Assembly (NCBI GenBank): GCA_013823325.1
Contig: PNLY01000040.1
Location: 1-45,711, forward strand
DNA from: Methylobacterium sp.
Lineage (GTDB): Bacteria > Pseudomonadota > Alphaproteobacteria > Rhizobiales > Beijerinckiaceae
DNA: 45,711 nt
Direction: 5' to 3'
Below the pieces are notes generated by a model. The model was given only the letters and a program-made list of their open reading frames with translations. It did not search any database and was not told the DNA's origin. Shown piece after piece: positions 6,377-14,530 of this stretch; within the stretch, counting starts at the first letter, position 1, and each line of letters starts with the position of its first letter. The translations under genes were made by a program, and so were the position numbers.

Positions 6377-8287
6377 ATGTCATCGCCTGCCACGCCGGTT
6401 CCGGCGCCCCTCGCGCGCCAAGCCGTGCTCCAGCCCGGCTCCGGCTTCATCGCCACCTTCCAGGCGCTTTGGCCCTATCTCTGGCCGCCGGAGCGGGCCG
6501 ATCTGCGCCAACGCGTCGTCGCCGCCTTCGTGCTGCTGGTGATCGGCCGGCTCGTGTTGATGGGCGTGCCTTTCACCTTCAAATGGGCGACCGACGCACT
6601 CGCCAACAACCCGACCTCGCTGTCGAACTGGCTGCCCTTCCTGGTCGGCGCGCCGCTGGCACTGACGGTGATCTACGGTTTCGCCCGGGTCGGCTCGGCC
6701 GCCTTCGTGCAATTGCGCGACGCGATCTTCGCGCCGGTCTTCATGCATGCGGTCCGGACGCTGGCGCTGCAGACCTTCGGCCATCTCCACCATCTGTCGC
6801 TGCGCTTCCATCTCGAGCGCAAGACCGGTGGGCTGACGCGCGTGCTCGAGCGTGGCCGCAACGGCATCGAGGAGATGGTCCGCCTCGGTCTCAACCAGCT
6901 CGTGCCGGTGATCATCGAGGTCACCTTGATCATCACCGTGCTGCTCTGGCTGTTCGACTGGCGCTATGTCGTCGTGCTGGTGGCGATGGTGGTCGGCTAC
7001 ATGGCCTACACCATCAAGGCCACCGAATGGCGCATCGCCATCCGCGCCCAGATGAACGAGTCCGACACCGACGCCAACGCCAAGGCGATCGACTCGCTGC
7101 TCAACTACGAAACGGTGAAGTATTTCGGCGCCGAGGCGCGCGAGACCGCCCGCTACGACCTCTCCATGGCGCGCTATGAGCGCAACTCGATCAAGGCCTA
7201 CACCTCGCTCGCCTGGCTGAACTTCGGCCAGGCCGCGATCTTCGCGATCGGCCTGACCATTTCGATGGTGATGTGCGTGCGCGGCTTCCAAGCCGGCACC
7301 AACACGGTCGGCGATTTCGTGCTGATCAACGCCATGCTGATCCAGCTCTATATACCCTTGAACTTCATGGGCACCGTCTACCGCGAGATCAAGCAGGCGA
7401 CGCTCGACATCGAGCAGATGTTCTCGCTGATCGGCCGCGATCCGGAGATCCAGGACAAGCCGGGCGCCCCCCCGCTCGATGTCCGCGCCGGCACCGTGAC
7501 CTTCGAGGATGTCCACTTCGCCTATGTGCCGGAGCGGCCGATCCTGCGCGGCATCTCCTTCGAGGTGCCGGCCGGCAAGACCATCGCGATCGTCGGCCCG
7601 TCCGGCGCCGGCAAGTCGACGATCTCGCGCCTGCTCTTCCGCTTCTACGAGCCGCAAGCCGGGCGCATCCTGATCGATGGCCAGGATATCGCCGCGGTGC
7701 AGCAGGTCAGCCTGCGCTCGGCGATCGGCATGGTCCCGCAGGACACGGTGCTGTTCAACGACACCATCGAGTACAATCTGCGCTATGGCCGCCCCGAGGC
7801 GACGCAAAGCGAGATCGAGGACGCAGCGCGCCTTGCCCAGATCGACCGCTTCATCAAGTCGCTGCCGGACGGCTACCAGACATCGGTCGGCGAGCGCGGC
7901 CTCAAGCTCTCCGGCGGCGAGAAGCAGCGCGTCGCCATCGCCCGCACCATCCTGAAGGGCCCGCCGGTGCTGGTGCTGGATGAAGCTACCTCGGCGCTCG
8001 ACTCCTTCACCGAGAAGGAGATCCAGGACGCCCTCGACCGGGTCAGCGAGGGCCGCACCACGCTGGTGATCGCCCACCGCCTCTCGACCGTCGTCAATGC
8101 CGACGAGATCATCGTGCTCGACAAGGGCAGAATCGTCGAGCGCGGCCATCACCGTGAATTGCTGGCGGCCGACGGCGTCTACGCCGCGCTATGGAACCGC
8201 CAGCGCCAGGTCGACGAGGCCAAGGCGACGCTGCAGCGGGCGACGCAGGAAGAGGGCGAGAGCGTCAGGGTCAGCCTGACGCCGTGA
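6377..8287 (+). CDS. Atm1/HMT1-type ABC exporter (fused TMD-NBD half transporter)
   Basis: This is a 636-residue inner-membrane half transporter that should act as a homodimer. Residues ~40-340 form six membrane segments of the ABC exporter type 1 fold and include the Atm1 hallmark NYETVKYFGAEARE. The nucleotide-binding domain has Walker A GPSGAGKST (near 405), the signature LSGGEKQR (near 510), Walker B VLVLDEATSALD (near 530) and H-loop IAHRLST. Bacterial Atm1 proteins export glutathione-linked or metal-thiol species and help metal tolerance and Fe-S balance. The frame is open to 6179 through the repeat, but the ATG at 6377 begins the conserved protein. It is apparently monocistronic and convergent with the P450 gene. 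Confidence 0.9.
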   Translation: MSSPATPVPAPLARQAVLQPGSGFIATFQALWPYLWPPERADLRQRVVAAFVLLVIGRLVLMGVPFTFKWATDALANNPTSLSNWLPFLVGAPLALTVIYGFARVGSAAFVQLRDAIFAPVFMHAVRTLALQTFGHLHHLSLRFHLERKTGGLTRVLERGRNGIEEMVRLGLNQLVPVIIEVTLIITVLLWLFDWRYVVVLVAMVVGYMAYTIKATEWRIAIRAQMNESDTDANAKAIDSLLNYETVKYFGAEARETARYDLSMARYERNSIKAYTSLAWLNFGQAAIFAIGLTISMVMCVRGFQAGTNTVGDFVLINAMLIQLYIPLNFMGTVYREIKQATLDIEQMFSLIGRDPEIQDKPGAPPLDVRAGTVTFEDVHFAYVPERPILRGISFEVPAGKTIAIVGPSGAGKSTISRLLFRFYEPQAGRILIDGQDIAAVQQVSLRSAIGMVPQDTVLFNDTIEYNLRYGRPEATQSEIEDAARLAQIDRFIKSLPDGYQTSVGERGLKLSGGEKQRVAIARTILKGPPVLVLDEATSALDSFTEKEIQDALDRVSEGRTTLVIAHRLSTVVNADEIIVLDKGRIVERGHHRELLAADGVYAALWNRQRQVDEAKATLQRATQEEGESVRVSLTP

Positions 8288-8299
8288 TCGCCCCGGCGC

Positions 8300-9673
8300 T
8301 CATGTGGCTTTGAGCTGCTCTGCCATCATCAGCATCGGACGGCGCGGCCTCAGCGTGATCTTGAGTGAGGGCTCGGGCGCGGCGTCGGATGTCGGCGAGA
8401 GCTTCAGCGCCGGCAGTAAAACGGCCAGGATCGCGACAGCTTCCATCGTGGCGAAGGCGCTGCCGATGCAGATGCGCGGCCCGGCGCCGAAGGGCAGATA
8501 GGCGTAGCGATGCCGCGTACGGGCGGCCTCGGGCAGGAAGCGGCGGGGATCGAACCGCTCCGGCTCATCCCACAGCCGTTGGTGCCGATGGACGGCCTGG
8601 ATCGGGACATACAGAACCGTGCCTTCGCCAAGCGAGAGCCCGCCGAGACGGAAGGGCTTCACGACCTGCCGGGTGATCACCGGCGCCGGCGGATAGAGAC
8701 GCATCGCTTCCTGGAAGACGGCTTTTGTGAAGCTGAACTGCGCGACATGCGAGGGCGCCAGCGGCCCGCCTTGCGTTACCGCCGCGATTTCGTCCCGCAC
8801 CTGCTGCTCGATCTCGCGATGCGCGCTGAGCAGGTGCAGCGTCCAGGCGAGGCCGAGCGCCGTCGTCTCGTGGCCGGCGGTGATGAAGGTGAGCAGGTTG
8901 TCGACGATCTCGGAGTCCTGCATGGCGCGGCCGGTCTCGGGATCCCTCGCCTCGAGCAGCATGTCGAGAAGGTCGCCGTGGCGGGTGTCCGCTGCACGCC
9001 GTACGGCGACGAGCTCCCCGATGCTTTCGCGCAGATAGGCGATGGCGGCCCGAGCTCGGGCGCGGCCCGGATAGGGAACCCAGTTCGGCAGGCCGAAAAC
9101 GCTGTAGGCGAAGACGAAACTTGTCGGCTCCAGATAGTCGGAGATGGCGCGCTCGACCTTGCCGACATCGAGGCCGGCATGCCCCGACAGCATCGTCTCG
9201 ACGATGATCTCGAAGGTGGTCCGCATCATTTCATGGCCGATGTCGAGCGGCTTGCTCGTCATGCGCCAGCGTGCGCAGGTGGCTTCGGCTGCCTTGATCA
9301 TCGCCGGCAGGAAGCCCAGAAGCTTTTCATGCTGGAAGCCGGTGGCGACCGACTGCCGCTGCCAGCGCCAATGCGTTCCTTCCGCCGTCAGCAGGCCGTC
9401 GCCGAGCGCCGGCCCCAGCACCTTGCGGGCAATCTCGCCCTTGTCGAGGCAGGCGGCGTTCTTGACGAGCGCCTCCTGGATCAGCGGCGGGTCGCAGACG
9501 TAGAGGCTCTGCCGGCCGGCAACGCTGGACAGTACGAGACGCTCCCGGAAGATCTCGGGCGGTAATGCCGTTAGCGGGTTGCGCAGAATCGCGGCGAACA
9601 GCCTCAAGGGCGATTGGCGCGTCTCGGCGAGGCCTTCGGTTGCGAGCTCGGCATGATCTAGGGCGATGTTCAT
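8300..9673 (-). CDS. Cytochrome P450 monooxygenase
   Basis: This is a 457-residue soluble P450 without a membrane anchor. The I-helix oxygen-activation motif AGHETT is at residues 266-271, the ExxR motif EAMR at 322-325, the PERF segment at ~371-374 and the haem loop FGAGPRICIG at 395-404 with Cys402 as iron ligand. The GxGLLTAEG and WRWQR blocks near 92-106 also match. P450s insert one oxygen atom into organic substrates with electrons from a ferredoxin or reductase; no redox partner lies next to it. The start ATG at 9673 has AAAGGA upstream; the frame continues to 9859 but only as divergent promoter DNA. The AraC-type gene is divergent, 164 bases away, and may control it. Confidence 0.9.
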   Translation of the reverse strand: MNIALDHAELATEGLAETRQSPLRLFAAILRNPLTALPPEIFRERLVLSSVAGRQSLYVCDPPLIQEALVKNAACLDKGEIARKVLGPALGDGLLTAEGTHWRWQRQSVATGFQHEKLLGFLPAMIKAAEATCARWRMTSKPLDIGHEMMRTTFEIIVETMLSGHAGLDVGKVERAISDYLEPTSFVFAYSVFGLPNWVPYPGRARARAAIAYLRESIGELVAVRRAADTRHGDLLDMLLEARDPETGRAMQDSEIVDNLLTFITAGHETTALGLAWTLHLLSAHREIEQQVRDEIAAVTQGGPLAPSHVAQFSFTKAVFQEAMRLYPPAPVITRQVVKPFRLGGLSLGEGTVLYVPIQAVHRHQRLWDEPERFDPRRFLPEAARTRHRYAYLPFGAGPRICIGSAFATMEAVAILAVLLPALKLSPTSDAAPEPSLKITLRPRRPMLMMAEQLKAT

Positions 9674-9837
9674 GACGGTCCTTTGGCTGCGCGATGCCCC
9701 GTCTTCAGCTGGGTGCTGAATTGCGGCAAGAAAAGAGGGCGCGCGGTCGCTGTCCCAGCTGTCGGTTGTGGACGATCGATCAAGCGACCGGTTTGAGCGA
9801 ATGATATGCACGGGGCTCTCGCGGGAGGAGCCGGAGC

Positions 9838-10692
9838 ATGTCGCTTGCCGACAAGGCACTTTGGGTGATGGAGCGCAATTCCGGCCGGGAACTGACGCTG
9901 AGCTCGATCGCGGCGGCCTGCAACGTCTCGCGCTCGCATCTCGCCAATGCCTTCGGAACCGCGAGCGGCTGGCCGGTCATGGCCTATCTCAGGGCACGGC
10001 GGTTGAGCGAAGCTGCCAAGCGCCTTGCCGCAGGTGCTCCCGACATCCTCTCGGTCGCGCTCGAATTCGGCTACGGCTCGCACGAGGCCTTCACCCGCGC
10101 CTTCCGCGATCAGTTCGGCACCACGCCGGAGGAGGTCCGCAACAGCGGCAGCACCGATAGGCTCGGCCTCGTCGCGCCGCTGCGATTGACGAACGGACGC
10201 GCACGGTCGCCGGTCCCGACCGTGCGGGAGCTGCGCCGCCTGCGCCTCGTTGGCCTGTCCGCGCCTTGCTCCTACGAATCAGCGATCGGGATACCGGCGC
10301 AGTGGCAGGCCTTCATGTGCGACCACTATGCCGACATCGCCGACAAGGCGCCGGGCATACCGATCGGCGTCTGCCGCGCGCCCGATGAGGATGGCTGCTT
10401 CGAATATATGTGCGCCACCGAGGTGAGCTCAGCCGCTCCGCCGCGAAAGCCGCTGGCCTACCTGGAAACCGAATCGAGGACTTACGCGGTCTTCGATCAT
10501 CGCGACCATATCTCGACGATTTTCGATACCTACACGGCGATCTGGAACGAGGCGCTGCCTGCCGCTGGCCTCAACGCGGCGAATGGCCCCGTGCTCGAAT
10601 TCCACAACGATGCTTTCGATCCAGGCACCGGGCTTGGCGGTCTGCAGATCTGGATTCCGCTGGAGCACAACGGCAACGGGAGTGGGGCATGA
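9838..10692 (+). CDS. AraC-family regulator with GyrI-like effector domain
   Basis: This is a 284-residue protein with the order reversed relative to AraC itself. Two helix-turn-helix motifs come first (LTLSSIAAACNVSRSHLANA, then ILSVALEFGYGSHEAFTRAF, ending FGTTPEEVR near residue 100). A GyrI/Rob-like small-molecule-binding domain follows at ~115-284 (VRELRRLRLVGL ... YLETESRTYAVFDH). This architecture is known for regulators of efflux and detoxification genes. The ATG at 9838 follows GGGAGGAGCCGGAG. Its stop overlaps the start of the methyltransferase gene (ATGA at 10689), making a three-gene unit with the transporter. It could also regulate the divergent P450. Confidence 0.88.
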   Translation: MSLADKALWVMERNSGRELTLSSIAAACNVSRSHLANAFGTASGWPVMAYLRARRLSEAAKRLAAGAPDILSVALEFGYGSHEAFTRAFRDQFGTTPEEVRNSGSTDRLGLVAPLRLTNGRARSPVPTVRELRRLRLVGLSAPCSYESAIGIPAQWQAFMCDHYADIADKAPGIPIGVCRAPDEDGCFEYMCATEVSSAAPPRKPLAYLETESRTYAVFDHRDHISTIFDTYTAIWNEALPAAGLNAANGPVLEFHNDAFDPGTGLGGLQIWIPLEHNGNGSGA

Positions 10693-11342
10693 CTGCGTTG
10701 GACACGCCCGATCGGGATAGGGAGGCGGGCCGCTCGGCCTCCAACACCTCGACCCTCGCCGGTTATGAGGGCTGCGCCGACGACTACGCGGAAACGACGG
10801 CACCCAAGCCGGAGGCGGATGACCAGCCGGCACTGGTCGAACTGCTGAAGCTCGTGCCGCCGGGCAGCCGCCTGCTCGAAATCGGCTCCGGCCCAGGCTG
10901 GGATGCCGACTGGCTGGAGGAAAGGGGGCTCGTCGTCAGGCGCACCGACGGAGCTCAGTCCTTCGTGCAGTTCCAGGCCTCGCGCGGCCGCCAGGCCGAG
11001 CGCCTCGACGTGATCAGTGATGCGCTTGGCGGTCCCTATGATGGGATCGTGGCGCTGCATGTGCTCCAGCATGTCGAGCGCGAAGCCCTGCCTTCCGTCT
11101 TCGCCGGGATCGCGGCGGCGATCCGCGATGGCGGCGTCTTCCTGCTCGCGCTCCGCGAGGGGCAGGGCGAGACCGCCGAAATCGGCGCGAAGGGCGACGC
11201 GTACTACGTCGCCCTGTGGCCGCGCTCGGAGATCGTCGCGATTCTGGCCGGACACGGTCTCGACTTGCACTGGTCGCATTCGTTCGCGGGCCGCGATGGC
11301 CGCTGGCTGACCGCCCTGTTCCGGAAAGGCGCGCGGGCATGA
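10689..11342 (+). CDS. SAM-dependent methyltransferase (class I)
   Basis: This is a 217-residue soluble protein. The SAM-binding motif I reads RLLEIGSGPGWDADWLEE near residues 58-75. An acidic/aspartate second strand follows (VRRTDGAQSFVQFQ), then the motif IV-like YDGIVALHVLQHVER and post-motif VFLLALREG. The fold is that of class I methyltransferases of the Methyltransf_11/25 type; the acceptor cannot be inferred. Both its start (10689) and its stop (11340-11342) overlap neighbours by ATGA, so translation is coupled with the AraC-type gene upstream and the DMT exporter downstream. This suggests a small detoxification or resistance unit. Confidence 0.85.
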   Translation: MTALDTPDRDREAGRSASNTSTLAGYEGCADDYAETTAPKPEADDQPALVELLKLVPPGSRLLEIGSGPGWDADWLEERGLVVRRTDGAQSFVQFQASRGRQAERLDVISDALGGPYDGIVALHVLQHVEREALPSVFAGIAAAIRDGGVFLLALREGQGETAEIGAKGDAYYVALWPRSEIVAILAGHGLDLHWSHSFAGRDGRWLTALFRKGARA

Positions 11343-12226
11343 GTCGGAAGGCCTGGCTGCTGTTCCTCGCCCTCGGCGTGATCTGGGGCGTGCCCTATCT
11401 GCTGATCCGGGTCGCCGTCGCCGACTATCATCCGGTCATTGTCGCCCTTGGCCGCGCGGCTATCGGTGCGCTGGTGCTGGCGCCTTTCGTCTTGCGAGGC
11501 AAGGGCCTCATGGCGGGCTTTCGCCGACCCGTCTGGCTCGTCCTCTACACGCTCGTCGAGATCAGCGGCCCCTGGTTCCTGATCGGCTTCGCCGAGACGC
11601 GCGTGACGAGCTCGCTCGCCGGCCTGATCATCGCGCTGACGCCGATCATCGCCGCGATCCTGGGCGTCGTGCTGTCGCAGGAGCGGCTCGGGACCGGGCG
11701 GCTCGTCGGGCTCGGCCTCGGCCTTGCCGGCGTCGTCGCGCTGCTCGGCTTCGATGAGCAGCCGGTCGAGTTCTGGCCTGCGCTGGCGTTGGGGCTGAGC
11801 GCGCTCGGCTATGCCGTCGGCCCGATCATCGTGGCGCGCAAGCTTGCCGACGCCGAGGCGAGCGCGGTGGTCGTCGCGTCGCTGATCGCCGCCGCCATAC
11901 TCTACCTGCCTTTCGTCCCGGCGCATTGGCCTGCCCGGGTGACGCTCGATGCCAGCCTCGCGGTGATCGCCCTGGCCGTCTTCTGCACGGCGCTGGCCTT
12001 CCAGCTGCTGTTTGCGCTCATCGCCGAGGTCGGCGCGGCGCGAGCGACCGTGATCGCCTATCTCAATCCCGCGGTGGCGGTGCTGCTCGGAGTGCTTGTG
12101 CTCGGCGAGCCACTTTCCATCGCGCTATTGGTCGGGTTCCTGCTGATCCTCGCCGGCTCTTACTTCGCCACGGCCCGCCAGCAGCGCTCCAGTGCGCCTC
12201 CTGCGGCTGCGGAGCCATTCAGTTGA
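11339..12226 (+). CDS. DMT-superfamily (EamA) permease
   Basis: This is a 295-residue inner-membrane protein with about ten hydrophobic segments in two EamA repeats. It begins WLLFLALGVIWGVPYLLIRV and ends with the typical second-repeat block AYLNPAVAVLLGVLVLGEPL. Members export amino acids, metabolites or drugs by proton antiport or facilitate metabolite transport. The ATG at 11339 sits in the ATGA overlap with the methyltransferase stop. The frame extends upstream to 11216 only as overlap. The link to a regulator and a methyltransferase suggests export of a small compound or toxic metabolite; the substrate is unknown. Confidence 0.88.
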   Translation: MSRKAWLLFLALGVIWGVPYLLIRVAVADYHPVIVALGRAAIGALVLAPFVLRGKGLMAGFRRPVWLVLYTLVEISGPWFLIGFAETRVTSSLAGLIIALTPIIAAILGVVLSQERLGTGRLVGLGLGLAGVVALLGFDEQPVEFWPALALGLSALGYAVGPIIVARKLADAEASAVVVASLIAAAILYLPFVPAHWPARVTLDASLAVIALAVFCTALAFQLLFALIAEVGAARATVIAYLNPAVAVLLGVLVLGEPLSIALLVGFLLILAGSYFATARQQRSSAPPAAAEPFS

Positions 12227-12327
12227 GAACTTTTCCGTAAGCCTCTCGCCAGCACGCCCCGCGATTGGCAGTATGGCTTGCAGAGCCCGGCTGTGGGCTC
12301 GCTGCGGTTGAAGCGGGGGGCTTTGCC

Positions 12328-12831
12328 ATGTTCGTGCTCGATCCAACCACGCTGGTGGGCTTCCATACCTGGCTCTGCCTGATCGCGATCGTCGCCGGCT
12401 TTCCGATGACCGCCGCCTTGCTGAAAGGGCATCTCAGCCCGCGCTGGAACGGCGTCTATCTCTCGACCGCCTTCGCCGCCAGTGCCACCGGTTACGCCTT
12501 TCCCTTCGACAGGGTGCTGCCCTCGCATATCGTCGGCGCGGTCTCGCTGCTGCTGATCGTGCTGGCGGGGCTGGCCCTCTACGCCTTCGCCTTGCGCGAT
12601 GTCTGGCGGCGGATCTACGCGATCACCGCGGTGCTCTCGTTCTATCTGCTGATCTTCGTGCTGATCGCCCAGCTCTTCCTCAAGGTAAACGTCCTGCACG
12701 ATATGGCTCCGACTCAGAGCGAGCCGCCCTTCGCGATCGTCCAGACGCTGGTCCTGATCGTCTTCCTCATCCTGACCCTGCTCGCGGCGCGGCGTTTCGG
12801 CGCCGGCGTCACGATGGCGAGAACAGCATAA
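12328..12831 (+). CDS. Small integral membrane protein of unknown function
   Basis: This is a 167-residue protein with about four or five transmembrane helices: FHTWLCLIAIVAGFPMTAAL, a second near TAFAASATGYAFPF, then VGAVSLLLIVLAGLALYAFA, AVLSFYLLIFVLIAQLFLK and TLVLIVFLILTLLAA at the end. A polyguanine Shine-Dalgarno-like stretch (12315-12320) precedes the ATG at 12328; an in-frame GTG/ATG at 12265 would add 21 residues. The charge pattern suggests a plasma-membrane protein with a cytoplasmic C-terminus. No family was recognised. It is not overlapped with the DMT gene (101-base gap), so it may have its own promoter. Confidence 0.75.
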   Translation: MFVLDPTTLVGFHTWLCLIAIVAGFPMTAALLKGHLSPRWNGVYLSTAFAASATGYAFPFDRVLPSHIVGAVSLLLIVLAGLALYAFALRDVWRRIYAITAVLSFYLLIFVLIAQLFLKVNVLHDMAPTQSEPPFAIVQTLVLIVFLILTLLAARRFGAGVTMARTA

Positions 12832-12854
12832 AAAAGGGCGGCCGAAGGCCGCCC
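12831..12854 (-). terminator. Rho-independent terminator of the minus-strand PepSY-like gene
   Basis: The stem GGGCGGCC (12836-12843) and GGCCGCCC (12847-12854) with a GAA loop is followed, on the minus strand, by a run of T (AAAAAA at 12830-12835 on plus). It lies 32 bases after the stop of the gene at 12887-13285. Confidence 0.85.
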
Positions 12855-12886
12855 AGTTCTCACCATGTTGCTGTTCCGGTTGCGCT

Positions 12887-13285
12887 TCAGTTGCGATCGA
12901 CGTCGACGATCTCGCCGCGCCAGTTGATCTCGACACGCACCTCGTCGCCGCGCCTGTCGCTGCCGTCGATCACCCAGACATTCCCGCTCCAGCGCGCCTG
13001 GTCCACCTCGGCAACGCCGTTGCGGCGGGCGATCCTGATGGCCTCGCGCTGCGAGACGGCATCATAGCGCGCCCCGTCATAACCGCCGCGGTCATAGCCT
13101 CGGCGGTAGTCGTCCGGCTTGTAGGTGCCGCCGCGATAGGGCGCATTGTCGTTGCTGGTCGGCCCGCGCTCATATTTCGGAATGCTGTTCTCCGGTCGCA
13201 GGTCCACGCCTTGCGCCAGAGCCGCGACCGAAGACAGCGCGAGCGCACCGGCGACCAATCCAATCTTCAGTGGTTTCATCCTCAT
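12887..13285 (-). CDS. Secreted PepSY-like protein, probable stress-regulon member
   Basis: This is a 132-residue exported protein. Residues 1-25 are a signal peptide (PLKIGLVAGALALSSVAALA, cut before QGVD). A tyrosine/arginine/glycine-rich linker (YRRGYDRGGYDGARYD) follows. The C-terminal ~55 residues read SQREAIRIARRNGVAEVDQA, then WVIDGSDRRGDEVRVEINWR and GEIVDVD. That layout is the helix-plus-sheet pattern of PepSY-type domains, which bind or inhibit proteases in the cell envelope. An EcfG-type promoter lies upstream at 13319-13343, and a clear terminator lies downstream, so it is a single-gene unit. The exact function is unknown. Confidence 0.78.
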   Translation of the reverse strand: MRMKPLKIGLVAGALALSSVAALAQGVDLRPENSIPKYERGPTSNDNAPYRGGTYKPDDYRRGYDRGGYDGARYDAVSQREAIRIARRNGVAEVDQARWSGNVWVIDGSDRRGDEVRVEINWRGEIVDVDRN

Positions 13286-13318
13286 CCTCCAGGGGTTGAT
13301 GATGCGTCCTGAGGATTC

Positions 13319-13343
13319 AACCGCTGCGGCGACGATGCGTTCC
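13319..13343 (-). promoter_or_regulatory. EcfG-type promoter (near consensus) of the PepSY-like gene
   Basis: On the minus strand GGAAC (13343-13339) is followed by 16 bases and GGTT (13322-13319), one base off the CGTT element. The predicted start of transcription lies about 27 bases before the ATG at 13285, as in the other three sites. Confidence 0.6.
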
Positions 13344-13392
13344 GAGGTCTTTCATGACCATTTTGCGGCAAATCTTTAATCTGCCCAATGAG

Positions 13393-14394
13393 CTAGCCGT
13401 GCCCGCCGATGATCGGCAGGATTTCGCCGGTGATGTAGCTGGAGCAGTGCGGCGAGGCTAGGAAGACATAGGCCGGGGCGATCTCCTCCGGCTGCGCCGG
13501 CCGCTTCATCGGCACTTGGGAGCCGAATTTCGCCACCGCCTCCGCCGGCCGGTCGGACGGATTGAGCGGTGTCCAGACCGGGCCCGGTGCGACGGCGTTG
13601 ACCCTGATCCCGCGCGGCAGCAGATGCGCCGCCAGCGAGCGGGTGAAGGAGTGGATGCCGCCCTTGGTCGTGGCGTAGTCGATCAGCTCCTTGCTGCCCT
13701 CCAGCCCGACGACCGAGCCGGTATTGACGATGGCGCAGCCCGTGCCGAGATGCGGCAATGCCGCCTGCGTCAGGTGGAAATAGCCATGCAGATTGGTGCG
13801 GATCGTCGTGTCGAAATGCTCCTCGCTCAGATCCTCGAAGCGCGGCGAATGCACCTGGAAGGCGGCGTTATTGACGAGGATGTCGAGCCCGCCGAGCGCC
13901 TTCACCGTCTTCGCCACGGCGTTCCGGCAGAAGGTCGCGTCACGCACGTCGCCGGAGATGGCGATGCCTTTGCGCCCTTCCTTCTCGATCGCGGCCAGAG
14001 TGTCCTTCGCATCCACGTTCTCGCCGAGATGCAGGATCGCGACATCGGCGCCCTCGCGCGCGAACAGCACCGCGACGGCCCGCCCGATGCCGGAATCACC
14101 GCCACTGATCAGCGCGACCTTGCCCTCCAGCTTGCCTGAACCTTTGTAATAGGGCGCATCATACATCGGCGCCGGATCGAGCGCCGCTTCCGAGCCGGGT
14201 TTGGCCTGGTGCTGGGGCTTGAAGGGCGGCACGGGATAGAGCCTCGCGCCGGCCTGCACCGCGCCATCCTTCGGCTTCATAGGCCGGGCCTCGGCGCGGG
14301 CGACCTCCTTCTGGATCCGCCGCTGCTGCTTGGCTGCCGCCTTCACCGTTTTGGGCGCCTTTTCGTCCTTCCGCTTCACCGCAGCCTTGGCCAT
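13393..14394 (-). CDS. SDR oxidoreductase of the general-stress (YhxC/GSP39-like) group
   Basis: This is a 333-residue protein. The first ~45 residues are lysine- and alanine-rich and probably disordered (MAKAAVKRKDEKAPKTVKAA). A proline-rich linker follows (YPVPPFKPQHQAKPG). The Rossmann domain has the NAD(P) motif SGGDSGIGRAVA, the NNAA segment, serine in NTGSV and the catalytic YATTK. The C-terminal ITGEILPIIGGHG is typical. Long N-terminal extensions and this core are characteristic of the stress-induced SDRs. An AGGAGG site lies just before the ATG at 14394. An EcfG-type promoter sits at 14431-14456, divergent from the flavin dehydrogenase gene. The substrate is unknown. Confidence 0.88.
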   Translation of the reverse strand: MAKAAVKRKDEKAPKTVKAAAKQQRRIQKEVARAEARPMKPKDGAVQAGARLYPVPPFKPQHQAKPGSEAALDPAPMYDAPYYKGSGKLEGKVALISGGDSGIGRAVAVLFAREGADVAILHLGENVDAKDTLAAIEKEGRKGIAISGDVRDATFCRNAVAKTVKALGGLDILVNNAAFQVHSPRFEDLSEEHFDTTIRTNLHGYFHLTQAALPHLGTGCAIVNTGSVVGLEGSKELIDYATTKGGIHSFTRSLAAHLLPRGIRVNAVAPGPVWTPLNPSDRPAEAVAKFGSQVPMKRPAQPEEIAPAYVFLASPHCSSYITGEILPIIGGHG

Positions 14395-14430
14395 CGTCGC
14401 CTCCTTGCGCGCTTCCCTGCTGCTTCGCGC

Positions 14431-14456
14431 AACGTGTCGGTCCTGCCCCCGGTTCC
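14431..14456 (-). promoter_or_regulatory. EcfG-type promoter of the stress SDR gene
   Basis: On the minus strand GGAAC (14456-14452) is followed by 17 bases and CGTT (14434-14431), exactly the alphaproteobacterial general-stress sigma consensus. The leader to the ATG at 14394 would be about 30 bases. Confidence 0.75.
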
Positions 14457-14530
14457 GGATCGCGCCCTTGCGGTCCGGAGATTTCTCGGCAAGCTCAACC
14501 GCAACGGGAATCCGGCGGCCGGGAGGGTGT

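Noticed and set aside
6380..8152. A 590-codon minus-strand frame opposite the ABC exporter
   Set aside because: It is a shadow of the Atm1-type gene; the composition is rich in Asp, His and Arg and no domain is visible.
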